A stretch of 64,000 bases of DNA, taken from assembly GCA_003049485.1 (NCBI GenBank), contig PYST01000175.1:543-64542 (forward strand), read 5' to 3'. The notes below the pieces were generated by a model. That model ran no database searches. It saw nothing but the letters and a program-made list of their open reading frames with translations, and was not told where the DNA came from. Of the stretch, positions 41,567 to 54,104 are shown piece by piece; the first letter of the stretch is position 1, and every line of letters starts with the position of its first letter. A program made the translations under genes and the position numbers. The stretch comes from Ophioceras dolichostomum. Its lineage: Eukaryota; Ascomycota; Sordariomycetes; Magnaporthales; Ophioceraceae.

Positions 41567-42801
41567 AACATCACACATAATTGTATGGTTGGGTGGGAGG
41601 GAGGGGGCTGTCCGTCCATCCATCCATACATACATCAATCGATATATGGGTATGCGAATGGGGCGGGGGTTGTCGGGGAGCAAGCAGCAGCAAGCAGCAT
41701 TCTGGGTTCTGGGTTTCTGAGTACGGTGTTGGTTTTGATGGACGGTTGCAGTGTGTAGTGGGGGAAACTGGGTTTGCATTTGGGAGCATGATCGGGAAGG
41801 AAAGAGGGGAAACAAAGGGGAGAGAACGGGTCACTGTTTTTTCTGTCTATCTCTTCTGCCTGTCTCTCTCCGTTAATACGCTAATGCTCGGCGAGGTTAT
41901 TGATATATATCTTACTGGCTGTCTTCAGAAGAGTGGAATGTCCGATGTTTGATGATTCCTTGTGGATGTGGTGATTAGGTCGTTCCCGACCCCCCTCTCC
42001 GTCACCTCTTAACTCCGTCAGCACCTTCATTTTGGCTTTCGGCTCTGAGATTAGCTCCTGACAGTAGGGAACATTCACCAGTCTGGTCATCAACAATGGA
42101 AGAAGTCAGATGAAACTTGCTAGAACAAAACGCTCTCCTAGAGACGCTCTGGCTCTCTTTGTTGTTCGCAAGGCGAAAGTGATAACACATCGACACCTAG
42201 GAAGCAGATCCATTTGAGGGGGGTGGGTAGATGCTCCTGTGTCCGTGGACTGCGCGGTAAATACATGAAATGCAGAAAGTCTCTCGGGCTGATAATGCCA
42301 GAAACAGCAGTAGGCTCTGGATTTAAGAGGGAAGAATCGTAGGTACCACTGCATCCGCCTTGTGGTTAAGATGACTCTTCGTCCAGATGCTCGACGACAA
42401 AGTAGGGGGTTCCTCTCGCAAACTCATCAATGCCATCCGTGGCTCGTATCAACTAACGTCCGTCCCAATAGCATCTTGGGGGTATGTGGACATGAGCAAA
42501 TTCTCGAACGTCCCAACGCCTTGAAATTTGAAGGAAACTTGGTGAAAGGGCTCGAGTCGAGTGAGAAGTCGCAGCAGATAACAACATCATGCGAAAAGCA
42601 CTAATAGAGAGGAAAAGGCATATAGTTATGTCGACGGCTCGAGTGCGTCGAGGAGTAGACGGAAAGAAGAACCCGGCGCAAACGAAAACAGACAAGACGA
42701 TGGCGATCTGGCTGGACCAATAAGGGAGAGAGGGACTCGAGATCCGAGAACGTAGAAGGGAATCAGGCGTGACTGCTAGTCGATCCCACCGAACTGATCG
42801 A
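41567..42801. other. intergenic downstream of myosin II
   Basis: 3' flank of the myosin gene and 3' flank of the convergent gene at 42802. Frames found here are short and unsupported. CCATCCAT/ATACATAC-type simple sequence occurs near 41610-41650. Confidence 0.5.
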
Positions 42802-44630
42802 TCACGAAATAGAATCAGGAGACTCGTAGCTGTTGTCCTCATCGTCCGCATCAGCGGGATCCTCGAACTCGTCCGCATCAGCGGGATCCTCGAACTCATA
42901 AGGCTCAGGCTCGTCTGAGGAGTTTTCGTCCGCGTCGTGGTCGTGGGCCTGCGTCCTGACCCAGGCCGCCACTTCCATCCGCTTCGACATGGAGTCTAAA
43001 CGCTGAACCGTCGACTGGCAGCTGAGAAGGATGAGGCTGTACTTTCTGGCAAAGGCACGGAGCGTCTCGGTCGGGATGTCTACCGAACGCTGGAGCCGGC
43101 CGGCGTAGTCCCGGTTGTCCAGACGGGCGAAGTCCTCTAGCCGGAGCGCCAGGGCTTGGTACTTTAGCGCGGGCAGCTGGCCGTTGCTGCGCTGGAGGTG
43201 CTGTTCCAAGGGGTGGGGAAGAGGACTCTCCATTAGCCGTGAGCTCCGGTAGGTACTCAGCTGCTCGAGGTAGGTACCTAGGTAGGTGCCATGCTGGTTA
43301 CAGGGGCAAGACGTTTAAGCGGACAGCTCGTAGACGTACCTCATCGAAGATTATCTTCAGACGTTGGTTGTTGAGGTGGGGTGCAGGCTCTCGACCGAAG
43401 ACGGTGAGACGCATGTTTCCACAGACCGGGATGTAGCCTAGGTCACCAAAGTCGGTATTGGGCACCCAGTCTGTCTTGAGGACGATGACAGTACTGACGT
43501 CGCCCTCGAGGATGTACTCATCGACGTGGTGGAGGGCTTCCGTCCAGTTCTGCCAGGTGGCCAAGAGGAACACGACGCCGGGCTTGTATGGCCTGGGGCG
43601 TCTGCGATGCGTCCATCCGGCAGCTTCTTCTTCTCGCAGTCGATGAAGGCCAGGTCTGGCATCTTTCTGGAGCCGTCTGGGAGGCATACGACCGCGCTCG
43701 TGACGCCTATGAGCTTCGTCAGGAACAGGCCGCCCTTCTCGGCCTTGCGGTACTCGTCTCCCGCGGTCGGGCCTTCGCCCATGAGCTCCTTGCTCCGCGC
43801 CACGATCGCAGGCCAGAGGACCTCATGGGCGAAGGCCTCGACGAGGGTCGTGCGGAACGGGCTGAGGACCTTGTAGCTCAGGACCTCTGTCTTAGCGCAG
43901 TAGTCGTGCCTGTTATAAATAAAATTCGATGGCGAAAAAAGCCGCGAGGGTGCCTTCAGTCAGTTTATACTGTCTCGGTACGCCGTTTCCGCCGGCAGGA
44001 AACCCGGAAGTAAAAGGCCAGCCTCCCTCTCACGAAAAATACCATGTATAGCAATAAAAAAAATTTGAAGAAATAGATAAAAGAGAGAGAGAATTCAAAT
44101 CTGTAGGAGCGAATTTCGGACCATCTTTGAAAAATTTTGCAAAACCTGGGGGGGATATTTTGACAATGTTTTCGGCCATGGAGTGCAGATTGGCTCAGGG
44201 CCGATATAAAAAGAAGTTATAGAAAAAGCAGACCTTGGGAGGCAATCGGGCAAACCGGGCAGAAAATATCAAAAGCGGCCACTGAAAAAAAAAGAAAGCC
44301 ATGAAAAGAGGGCACTTACGCCACGCCGTCGGCAACGTCGTTGTCGTACTCGGCCTTGGGCACGGGGTACTCGACCGATTCTTCGCGTAAGGTGCAGTCT
44401 CTCTCAGCCAGCGCCGGATGCGGCGGCCAGGCGACGGTGGATGCTCCATCGCCGGAGCCTTGGGAGATGTACGAGGGCCTCGACCGCCCGCCCTGTGCCT
44501 GTCCGAGCCCTGTATTGTCCATTTCTGGTGTCACAGGGGTGGGAGGCTCAAGTTGCGTTTTTCTTGTAATCTGGTGGGAGCCTAGCTCTGTGTAATGCCG
44601 TCCGCCAGAAGAGGTCCGTGGACATGACAA
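42802..44630 (-). CDS. uncharacterised fungal protein with acidic C-terminus
   Basis: Three minus-strand exons: 44630-44320 (possibly starting at the Met at 44522), 43909-43340 and 43200-42802. Intron 1 is long for this genome (410 nt, GTAAGT to TAACAG); intron 2 is 139 nt (GTACGT, CTAAT branch, GAACAG). Exon 2 begins AHDYCAKTEVLSYKVLSPFR and continues PAIVARSKELMGEGPTAG. At about 43592-43600 (a CCCC run on the minus strand) the frame must shift by one to reach YKPGVVFLLATWQNWTEALH and YIPVCGNMRLTVFGREPAPH. Exon 3 is helical then strongly acidic, with a duplicated EFEDPADAD. The family is known to me only as a fungal hypothetical protein. It is either frame-shifted or has one assembly error. 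Confidence 0.5.
42839..42899. repeat. 27-bp in-frame tandem duplication
   Basis: TCGTCCGCATCAGCGGGATC plus CTCGAAC occurs twice in tandem, doubling EFEDPADAD in the acidic tail of the minus-strand protein. Confidence 0.85.
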
Positions 44631-47236
44631 GAGGAAAAAACACGAAGAGGTTGGCTGAGTGAAAATGATCAGATCAAGGAAGGACAGAAAACAAAGCCAG
44701 ACCGAAAGTGACCAAGGACGATCACAAGAAGGTAGGCTGGAACCGGGAGAATTCGTTTGTAGATCGCAGGATCGAACTCTGAGTTGGTGCGGTGTTGAGG
44801 TGTTTGTCGAGAGAATTTTTGGAGGGTGCTGCAGACGAAAAATAAGAAGCAGGGTGCTGCAGATTAAGAAGCAGGGGCACTGCTGTCCTCCTTCGTTGGG
44901 AAGGAGTGATGGGGGCGTCGTTGCCTTGTCGAGCGCTGAATAGCATCAACAATGCAGCCGGGAACTCTGGCACCCCTCCCTCCTTAGATTTCTCATGGCG
45001 GACCTACTTGTGAGTCCACTAACTGCACTAGATTCATAAACTCTTAGGCCTCACTTGCGTTCTGTTGGCTAACTGTACCTACCTAGGTATGTTGTTCTGC
45101 CGTGAACCCCTGGTGATAGACCGTCCTTCCTCGAAGGCTGCGGAAGACGTCCGCGAACATGGCCGCCGTGTATTTGCCCTAGGTAAGCCCGCTCTCCCGC
45201 CGGTCGGCTTCGCGGATCAGTTCTGATATACAGTCCTCGCAGCTGCCTTTGGTAGTGCCCACCCCTTAAACAACGAAAAGACTCCCGGCCTTTCGAAGCC
45301 AGCACTCCGAGCAGCCCCTGCGCGGTCTACCACTCTACCCGTAGCTATGTCACAGCCCGTCGCAACATAATTCGCCGATCCCAGTGACCCATACCTGTCT
45401 TTCGATATGGAGTCACGGCCATTGTCATGTCTGAGCTGCGTGGGAGGCCAGACAGCTCAGGAGCGTGATAACACATCAGATGAAAGGACCAGCGCCACCG
45501 AAGTTTTGATACCAGGGGACAAGCCTGTCTCTGTCGCCGAGGCACTTCTCGGTGAAGTTCACGTGCTGCTGGTTAGTCAGGCGACGAAGCTGGGCGTGAG
45601 AGCGAGCCTTTGCATGTTGGATCTGTCGTTCTACCAAGCTGGGGAGCCTATCTGAGCCGCCATAACTTCCTATGAAAGGTCTGAGGAGCGGGCCAGGCCG
45701 AGCAAGGTGGATGGGATGGGAGAAGCCAGGCACTGACATCAGACCGAGTTAGCGTTGCTACACGAGCCCGTGGGCTCGGTGTCCAAATCATCTCTCCCTC
45801 CTCGGGTACCAACGGGCATGGTGTCTAGGTGTTTGTTCCTGCACGAAAGGTGTTGCCGTCAGCATAAAAAAAACGGCATATGAATCACCACAGAGCCTCA
45901 CCAACTTGACGGATTAGGCTTGCTCTGTGGGAAACGAGCCATGGATTTCCGTTTTTTGACAGCCTCGTGGCGCTAAAATGGGAGTCGCACCCGAGGAAAA
46001 CGGAGGAATGGAAGAATCGCGCAGATTGACATGTGCAGTCTAGAGAAGAGCAGAGGTTGAGCAAGGGTGAGAGAACACAACGGCAGCCGGATAGCAATTC
46101 CGTTCCCTGCAGTCATGCTAGGCAAGCAGCTTAAATACCCTTCGGTTCCGTCTTGTTCCGGCTTGCAACCGTCTTTGAGCGAGGCGAACCGCCAAGGACA
46201 TACCGATTTGAAGCAGTGTGAGAACAGGATAGGGGGACAAGGGGAGGAAGGGATCACAAGCAGAGCACCCGGCCACACTGCAGAAGAGTGTTGTCATTGT
46301 GACGCCCCAGCCGTGCGGATCAACAGGGAAGTGTGACTCCATGCCCTTTAAACGGTGTCCTGTCTCCCCCTCTCACCGAGCGCCCACCGCGTCCATCAGC
46401 AAGTGTATTACTCACCCCATTGCCGTCGTGACTCGCGAGAAACAGCCCAGAGTCGGCTGAGGCAAGGGTTGACCGCAGCTTTTGCTGTTCCCTAGAGCAT
46501 CACACGTATCTAGGTAGTGCATCAGTCCTTCTGCTCCTCCAACCTTGACTGGGATAAAGTCGTGGAATGTGATGCCCAGGTAGCAATTTCTTGCGTTCCC
46601 CTGGGCACTCAGGGCGGAAGGCTATTCTCGAGCTTCATCATATCTTCGAGTGTTTTCATGGAGAAGTGGGCAAAAGGAATGGCTGGAAAACGAAACGGAG
46701 GAGGAGCGAAGGACCGTGACGCACCTGAACAGGTCACCCGAGTCCCTGAAAATGGAGGTCGCCGCGAAGTACGCCTCGTCTTGTCGAGAGAGAGCAGAAC
46801 GAGGTGTGAGTTGTCGTCGGACACAGCCATGCGCCGCCCAACCTGTCGTGCGCAATGTACGTGAATGGGAAGAGGATGCGACATAGAAATCGGGCGGAAG
46901 GGATGAACTGGCAGGGATAAACAAGCAAACACCTAAATGGTAGCGCTCGAGCATGCGGCTCAAGCGGTGTTACAAACTTGTACGCGCCTGACCCCGGATA
47001 GTCCTTCTACCTTCGGGCGGCTCTAGGCATGGCTCGACGGCCTAAATATTTAAACGCGCCATCCCTCCTTCGACTTGGCCAGCTAACTTAGTCAATTTCT
47101 CGAGAATATTACTCAAACAACAGCCTCTTACCCCCTGTACTTAACTAGTGCCTCCCTACCTAGCGAAAAGAACCCAAAGAACCGCCCAACCGAAACATAA
47201 ACACAGCGTCTACCGCCTTGATACGCCTGCCTTCTA
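44631..47236. other. 2.6-kb region without a supported gene
   Basis: Promoter side of both flanking genes. Frames of 60-115 codons (for example 45407-45655 and 46517-46864 on the plus strand) are unsupported by domains or splice structure. A 16-nt direct repeat, GGAGGGTGCTGCAGA / CAGGGTGCTGCAGATTAAG, lies near 44821-44871. Confidence 0.45.
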
Positions 47237-48606
47237 ATGTCGGAAACAAGCTACAGATCCCACTCGGGCTACTACCCCTCTCGAACTTCGGTGCGCGAGC
47301 AACGTGGCTCCGGAGACACAGGCCGCCACACTAGTCATACCTTCCACACCGGCCACCACGACCATCACACCGGTCACGGGGCTCGTCCGGCCGGGCAACC
47401 TGGCCCAGGCGCACGGAGGCACCGTCATCCACGCCCCAAACACGACCCACTTGGTAGCCTTGCGCATAACGTTGGAAGGGTTGTCAGGAAGATACTCGGT
47501 CTCGCGCTTCTGGGGGGCGACGGAGCAAGTAGGACAGGAGGGGAGAAGGACACTGTCCACTCTTCCAGGGACTCGAACCCCTCATATTACAGAGAGTCGA
47601 GACCCACCGAGGTCAGTTTGCCTATTAACTAAGAGGCGTGGTTCATACGCGCTAGCACCTAGCCCATTGTCCTTCCCTAGTTTGAACCTTTAAATGAAGG
47701 CACACTAACGCACCGCCCAAGATCTAGCAGCCCTATACGCCTACTACTGGCCATGCGTACCCCCATGAGCACCAACAGTACGAAAGTCCGAGAAAAGCAG
47801 ACATGCAGGAGCACCAGAAGTATCATAATCCTTACCACCACTACCATGGCAGGAGAGGGTTATGGAGAGCAGACGAGGACTGCGAGATGGAGCTAGAGCG
47901 TCGCAGGCGGGAGCTGGTTCGACAGGAGATGGAAAGGGCGCGGGAGAGAGAACGGGATGAGGATGAGGAGAGAGAAGCGCGACGAAAACGTCGCCATGAC
48001 GAGGCACACGAGCGCAGGCGAGACCTCAGCCGGTTTGAAGCGTCTGGTTATGAACGCCGGCGCCGTCACCGAGAGCCGAGATCGACGACGCCACATCCTG
48101 ATGATCACGAAACGCACGGGCGACGAGGGAGAACGAACTCGGCGGACAGCGACGACCGGGGAAGTCGGCCGAGAAGGACAGGACGGAGCCGGGACGTGGA
48201 CCGAGATCTGGACAGCGCCGGTGAAGGGGAAGATCAAAATCTCCGAAGACATACCTCACATGACTCCCACACTCGACAAACGTATGGTCATCAGGACAGC
48301 AGAGACGCTCGGTCCGGGCAGACCTACCGCGGCCGCAGCTGGCGAGATCAGCCAGAGAAGATACACGCTAGGGATGAGGTCACCGACGAGCCTCCTCGTC
48401 GAACTGTTGATGGGCAACAAGAAAAGGAGCAGGGGCGGGACGGCCAGTTCCCAGCCACAAGTAGCATGGACCAGAACCGGGGCACTGGCGGCAGGTGGGA
48501 AGAGAGACATGCTCCGGCCTTTAAGCATGTTCGGTTCAACCTTGCCAAGGACAGCGAGCTTCTTGCAAGGGGTAACGATAAGCGGGTGGCAAAAGTATTA
48601 TCATAG
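47237..48606 (+). CDS. Arg/Asp/His-rich hypothetical protein
   Basis: Exons 47237-47611 and 47731-48606 give 416 residues; the 119-nt intron has a GTCAGT donor, a textbook CACTAAC branch and TAGCAG acceptor in phase 0. The N-terminus is Ser/Tyr/His-rich (MSETSYRSHSGYYPSRTS, then HHDHHTGHGARP). A short hydrophobic segment, VRKILGLALLGGDG, interrupts it. Exon 2 is dominated by charged coil (RRRRELVRQEMERARERERDEDEER) and RD/RG/SR-like low complexity with histidines, ending FKHVRFNLAKDSELLARG. There is no recognised domain. Such sequence suggests nucleic-acid or condensate-type binding, which is inference only. The splice signals are the best evidence that it is a gene. Confidence 0.7.
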
Positions 48607-49409
48607 GTAGGATAGAAGTCTCACTGTTTCGGCGTTCCTAGAGGTGTTCAGGAAATGATGAGAATAACAATTTCAATACGTCCAAACGATGCTTGGGTCG
48701 AATAAGGAAGGTAGAGCATGAGTGAAGTTTTTGATTTGACGGAATTCCGAGAAGGAAAGAGGAGAAAAACGTAAGCGTCAAGGAGGACAAGCTGAGAGAG
48801 CTACATGGGATCAACGCTTGTCTCCGGGCTCAACTCAGAATTGTCGTGTATAAGTGCGTGCACATCTCATGGACGGACAGGTTACTAGTACGGGTCGTTA
48901 AGGATTCCTCTTGAGAACTTTCCCATAAATCAAACCTGACTTAAGATCATAGATGCAGTCTTTCGGGAAATAAAATGAGAAGAACAAGGGCAGAGGGGTA
49001 CATGTATGAAGCACCTGTAGAGATGCAGAGTCATGACGGGATTTGGTGGCAGTGTAAGTGAGATGTCGGCGAATCGCGGCCGGCTGAGTCACGCCGTCTG
49101 TAGCTGGGTGGCTGGCCTTGGCTGACGATAACGAGGCTTATCGATAAAGCTTCCATTCTCCGAGACAGGGCAATCATCAATCATTAGAGTCACCCCGCCA
49201 CCACCCACAATGAGTTGTCAAAGTGATTACTGGTCGCGATATTCACCCTTTTCAAATAGGACCCCCGTTGTTCCAACTTCACCACAGCTCAGACCCCTCA
49301 TAGGGAGAATATTACCTCGAAGAGGAGACTTATACGTCGAAGACACCTAAATCCCACTGCCCTAGTACCTTCCAAGCTCGAGCTCTTATAGCTCCGAGAA
49401 GACATCGTG
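48607..49409. other. intergenic upstream of VMS1
   Basis: 3' flank of the RD-rich gene and the VMS1 promoter. No other gene was seen. Confidence 0.5.
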
Positions 49410-51515
49410 ATGGCGGCGAGCAGTCAGCAAAACCAACCAGCGAGCAGCGATCTGCTCCGGCGCCCTTTATATCTCTACGACTTACCACCCGATGTTCTTG
49501 CGAGCCTCACGCTGAAGCTCGACACCGACGTCTCTACTTCACTCTCACTCGAGCGAGATGAGCAGCAATCGCAAAAGGAACCAACAGAAGCCGAAGACGG
49601 AGTCTCATCGCCGCGAGAAGAGAGGCCAGAACGGGCCCTGTCACCGGCACCAAAATTCGTGGTGGGCTCACAGGCTTGCTCCATGTGCGGTCTGTCTTTC
49701 AGCACTGTCGAGGAGCAGAGGAGTCACCTCAAGTCGGACTGGCACCACTACAACCTGAAGCAGAAGCTTCGGGGACAAAAGCCCGTCCCTGAGAACGAGT
49801 TCGAGCGGCTACTAGGGGACCTAGACGAGAGCCTGTCTGGCTCAGACTCGTCTGACTCCGAAGACGAAAGCACCGGCTCAGGGGCCGAGTCTTCGAAGAC
49901 CGAGTCGACACTGGTGGCGTTATTGAAGAAGCAAGCCATATTAGCGGATAAAACAAGCGCTTCATCAAAGAAGGGTGATGGCGATGACGACGACGACGGC
50001 GGCGGCGGCAGGGGTAAGAGGAAACGTCAGCGGGGAACTGGATCACAACCCATGATCTGGTTTGCGTCGACGCTCTTGCCGGAAAACACGTTCTTCGGCA
50101 TGTACAAGGCAGTATTCACCCCTGAGGAGCTGTCGACGCCAGAGGAGACCGAAAAGGCCGTGAAGGGCCGTCAGCTTGCGCCTATAGCGATGCCCAAGCC
50201 CGGAGCCGGTAACGAGTACAAGGGTCCGCATGTCTTCCTCTGCATGATGGGCGGTGGGCACTACGCGGCCATGGTGGTGGCTCTGGCCCCGCGGAAATCG
50301 TCCAAACACAGCAGCACAATGCCCATGAATCGAGAGGCAACAGTGCTCGCGCACAAGACCTTCCATCGGTACACGACGCGCCGCAAGCAAGGTGGGTCCC
50401 AGTCCGCGAACGATAACGCCAAGGGGAACGCCCACTCGGCCGGCTCTTCGCTTCGCCGGTACAACGAGCAGGCGCTCGTCGAGGACGTCCGGGCCCTCCT
50501 CGCCGGCTGGAAGGGCCTCCTCGACACGGCGGACCTGCTCTTCATCCGCGCCAACGGGACGACGAACAAGAGGACGCTGTTCGGGCCCTACGAAGGGCAG
50601 GTCCTCCGCTCGGACGACAGCCGCATTCGCGGGTTCCCGTTCACGACGCGGCGCGCCACACAGAACGAGCTGATGCGGGCGTTCATCAAGCTCACCCGCC
50701 TCGAGGTGCGCGAGATCGTGCCTGTGACGGACAAGCCAGAGGAATTGTCGTCTGCGAAAACGAGCGCGAGCACGACCGCCGGCAACGTTCCACCGTCTCC
50801 ATCAGTACCACTGAAGCTGACAGAGGAGGAAGAGACGGCGCAGCTGCACACGTCACAGATGCAAGCCCTCGTCCGCCGCTCCAAGCTGCCCGCCCTGCTG
50901 TCCTACATGAAGATCAACAACCTTGTTCCGGACTTCCGGCTGCTCCTCCCACCACCGCAGCACCACGAAGTGAACCACCATGCCCCCACAGTACTACACC
51001 TAGCCGCGTCCCTAAACTCCGCTCCCCTCGTGTCCGGCCTCCTTGTCCGGGGCGGCGCGGACCCAACGATCCGCAACGGCGAAGGCAAGACCCCCTTCGA
51101 GCTCGCCGGCGACCGAGCCACGCGGGACGCCTTCCGCGTCGCGCGTGCCGAGCTCGGGGAGGACAAGTGGGCATGGGGCGACGACGGTGATAACGCCGGC
51201 GCCGGCGCCCGGGTGCCTTCGCCTCTGTCGAGAGAGGAGGCGGACCAGCGAGACAAGCTGGAGAAGAAAAGAGAAGCGGAGCGGAAGAAGGCCGAGGAGG
51301 AGAAGCTGCGGCAGAACGACGCGCCGCCGACAAGGGGAGGCGGAGCTGCTGCTAGCAGCAGGAAAGGCCTGATCGACAGCACGCCGGCCAAGTCTGCGCA
51401 GGAGAAGCGAGAGGACGACGTGCGAGGCCTGACGCCCGAGCAGAAGATGCGGCTCGAGAGGGAGCGGAGGGCTAGGGCGGCGGAGGAGAGGATTAGGCGG
51501 ATGCAGCAACAGTAG
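49410..51515 (+). CDS. VMS1: Vms1/ANKZF1 peptidyl-tRNA hydrolase of ribosome quality control
   Basis: A single exon of 701 residues from ATG 49410 (the preceding GTG is not used). Domain order matches Vms1: an N-terminal leader with LYLYDLPPDVLASLTLKL; a C2H2 finger CSMCGLSFSTVEEQRSHLKS-D-WH-HYN (about 91-115); an acidic Ser/Asp region; a VLRF1 eRF1-like catalytic domain (PMIWFASTLLPENTFFGMYK, VFLCMMGGGHYAAMVV, HKTFHRYTTRRKQGGSQS...) in which the Gln in GGSQS (about residue 331) is the expected catalytic glutamine; DLLFIRANGTTNKRTLFG; an ankyrin pair (HAPTVLHLAASLNSAPLVSG, about 524-580); a coiled coil; and a C-terminal VCP-interacting motif (RRARAAEERIRRM). Vms1 releases stalled nascent chains on 60S subunits and binds Cdc48. 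Nothing is missing. Confidence 0.95.
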   Translation: MAASSQQNQPASSDLLRRPLYLYDLPPDVLASLTLKLDTDVSTSLSLERDEQQSQKEPTEAEDGVSSPREERPERALSPAPKFVVGSQACSMCGLSFSTVEEQRSHLKSDWHHYNLKQKLRGQKPVPENEFERLLGDLDESLSGSDSSDSEDESTGSGAESSKTESTLVALLKKQAILADKTSASSKKGDGDDDDDGGGGRGKRKRQRGTGSQPMIWFASTLLPENTFFGMYKAVFTPEELSTPEETEKAVKGRQLAPIAMPKPGAGNEYKGPHVFLCMMGGGHYAAMVVALAPRKSSKHSSTMPMNREATVLAHKTFHRYTTRRKQGGSQSANDNAKGNAHSAGSSLRRYNEQALVEDVRALLAGWKGLLDTADLLFIRANGTTNKRTLFGPYEGQVLRSDDSRIRGFPFTTRRATQNELMRAFIKLTRLEVREIVPVTDKPEELSSAKTSASTTAGNVPPSPSVPLKLTEEEETAQLHTSQMQALVRRSKLPALLSYMKINNLVPDFRLLLPPPQHHEVNHHAPTVLHLAASLNSAPLVSGLLVRGGADPTIRNGEGKTPFELAGDRATRDAFRVARAELGEDKWAWGDDGDNAGAGARVPSPLSREEADQRDKLEKKREAERKKAEEEKLRQNDAPPTRGGGAAASSRKGLIDSTPAKSAQEKREDDVRGLTPEQKMRLERERRARAAEERIRRMQQQ

Positions 51516-54071
51516 CAGTGAGAGGGAAGAAGAACAGGCAGGCCTGGTTCACTGTGATTTCTTGTGGGAAGTGAGGAGGCGGAGAGAGACGATCATGAGT
51601 TGCTCGTTACTGCCTAATACCATAGACGCATCCCATTCAATCCATACACACCTGTGCCGCCGTCTTGCGTTACAACGTTGTTCCGATCTCTTGTCCGCCG
51701 GCGCAGCAAGCGGTCTTTCTGCCTCCCATCCTGGTATGATGGATTGATTAGACGGGTCAGAAACAGTCCTGCCATACTTGGGTATGTCTTAGAGGGTGGT
51801 AAGGGAACCTACCATTCAGGTACTTACCTATTACCTACCTACCTACCTAGCACATGAAACGAAACGAAGAATCGAAGGCCCGTCTATCGAGACCTAATGC
51901 CCTTGCCTACGAGTGTCCAACTACCTTTCCCTGTTTCGAACCTCTTCTCTTCGCTAGCCGCACCGCAAACGAGGCCATTCTACACACGACCATCCATCCA
52001 AGTTCCCTCTCGTCACTCGCTCTAGGTAACACCAAAAAGAGGCGGACACAGATGCGAGGGAGGCACATACACATACACAGACACATACCGCAGGCATCGC
52101 TTCTTCTAATACAACCCTACAAGGTTTACTTGTCCCGTCATCATCGTCCGACTGTGTCAGATAAGGCCACGTGGGCCTCCGCCGACACGGCCGCTGCCGG
52201 CCCAGGCACAAGGGCAGGCAGACACACACAGAGAGATAGAAAGAGGTGGGCGATGACAAAGGGTAGAGTACACAGGCCGGCTTAGACGTCCGGGCCTCGG
52301 GTCCCGGGCTGGCTAGCTGGGACCGACTATGGGCATCCGAGGTTTCGTCCCAACTCGTAAGTTCCTCGGCCGACCGACCATCCGCCCGCTTTGCCCGCCT
52401 CCGCCGCAGGCACGACAAACAAAACACACACACCCTATGGCCATAGATCTAGCGGCCGATGGGTGGTGGTGGCCCCACGAAAAAGGGGCGGGATCGAGGC
52501 GGGCGGCGGAGCTTACCTAGCTGATGCGGCGGAAGCGGCGCGGGGAGGTTGGCGGCGAGTGCTGAATGGCTAGATAGATGGTACGTACCGTACCACAGGG
52601 CATGGCGGCGGCGAATCGGCCTGGGCCGGTAAGGTGGGTGGGTCGAGGCCGGGCGGGCGGCCGGCGGCCGGCCGTGGAGGCTCGGGCTCATCTACTCAAC
52701 CAGGGGTAAGGAGGGAAGGAGGTACTCTGCGACGATGACGGGATGAGATCATCGAAAAGAAGATAACGGAGATTCACTGGTTGAAAATGCTGCCTAGTAC
52801 AAGCAAGCAAATCTCGTAGGGGCCATCACGATCGCGGCCACAGTACCTGAGCAGTCAGACCCGTGCCCCCCTTTGCTTCCATCATGGGCAGTTCATGAGT
52901 GAGCTGTACTCTTACGGAATAGATCGACGAATGTTCCATGCAGCAGCCCGTATAGCACACAGCATATCCACACGATGTTCTTCTCTGCGCCTCGTCTCTC
53001 CATCCAAGGAGTGGTGGCACCATCCCAATCAACTTCAGCTTGCCCCTCACCATCGCCAGCACCACACCCACACCATCGTCGCCGGACCCTTCTTAAAAAT
53101 CCGATCGGAATAAATCGAAAGAGAGTGCATGAATAAGTTCTGGTTGTCTCCCCTGGTTTGTTCTCAAAAGAAAGAGCCGCCTTGCTTCAGAAGCTCGTAT
53201 TGCGAAACATGGAACACCCCCTTAGTCACAGGGATATGTTGAACAGTTCGACTCAACCGCACTTACAGGGGTAATATGGTGCTGCAGTTCAGCGGTGTTT
53301 CGATTTGAGTGCGTGCATTTCAGGGCACTCTGACTAGAGCTAGCAGTGCCACACTGGACAGGTCCGGGTCACTGGTACCCCACCCATGCCGATGACGAAT
53401 CGGAATTCGGAGTCGAGAACACGACCCCTTTTCTTACCCGGTTTTGTTGTTTCCAACAGAACTTTTTGAGAAGAAAAGAAATTTTTTTTGAAAGGAAAAA
53501 AAAATGAGGGGAAAGGACGGGATGGAAACAACGTTTGTCATGCATATCAGACGAAAATCTTAACGTGCTGGAAAGAGTAAAAATTGGAGAAAAACGAAAC
53601 CTGGAAGTCGGGCTGTGTGCGTCTTGGTGATCATCATCGATCCAAGCACGAGGACGTGGTTCTTCTGCAACTTGTGTCACTGAGGCGAAGCCTCCTCCTC
53701 AACTTGCCCTGGCCCCCATATTCAGGGAGGCCCTCCCTGGTATAGAACTCCCACACCGGCAGTTCATTCATGCTATACCATGCCTTCCAACCCTCTCTCC
53801 TCCTCCGACTTCTGACTTCGCCAGCATGACGCAGCAGCTGAAATTGCCCGAACTCCCTCCATCGGGCTGCATTCCCCCCCAACCTACCAAGGTCCTGGAT
53901 AGGTAGGTAGGTAGGTAGATCGCGGGGCGGATGTGGGTGACGATCTCAGGGGCCGCCACCCTCCGTCCTTGACTCGGGCGTCGGTGGGTCGGTCGGTCAA
54001 ATACCGTCCGAACCAAGACATGACTGACTGACAACTTCGGACAAGGTCCGGCCATCGCCAGACTTGTGGTT

Positions 54072-54072
54072 T

Positions 54073-54101
<29 letters not shown>
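54072..54101. repeat. (GA)n microsatellite
   Basis: About 14 uninterrupted GA dinucleotides. Confidence 0.95.

Positions 54102-54104
<3 letters not shown>

Noticed and set aside
47560..47600. tRNA T-arm-like GGGGTTCGAGTCCCT on the minus strand
   Set aside because: No D-arm or anticodon arm can be built at the right spacing, and it lies inside a spliced coding exon.
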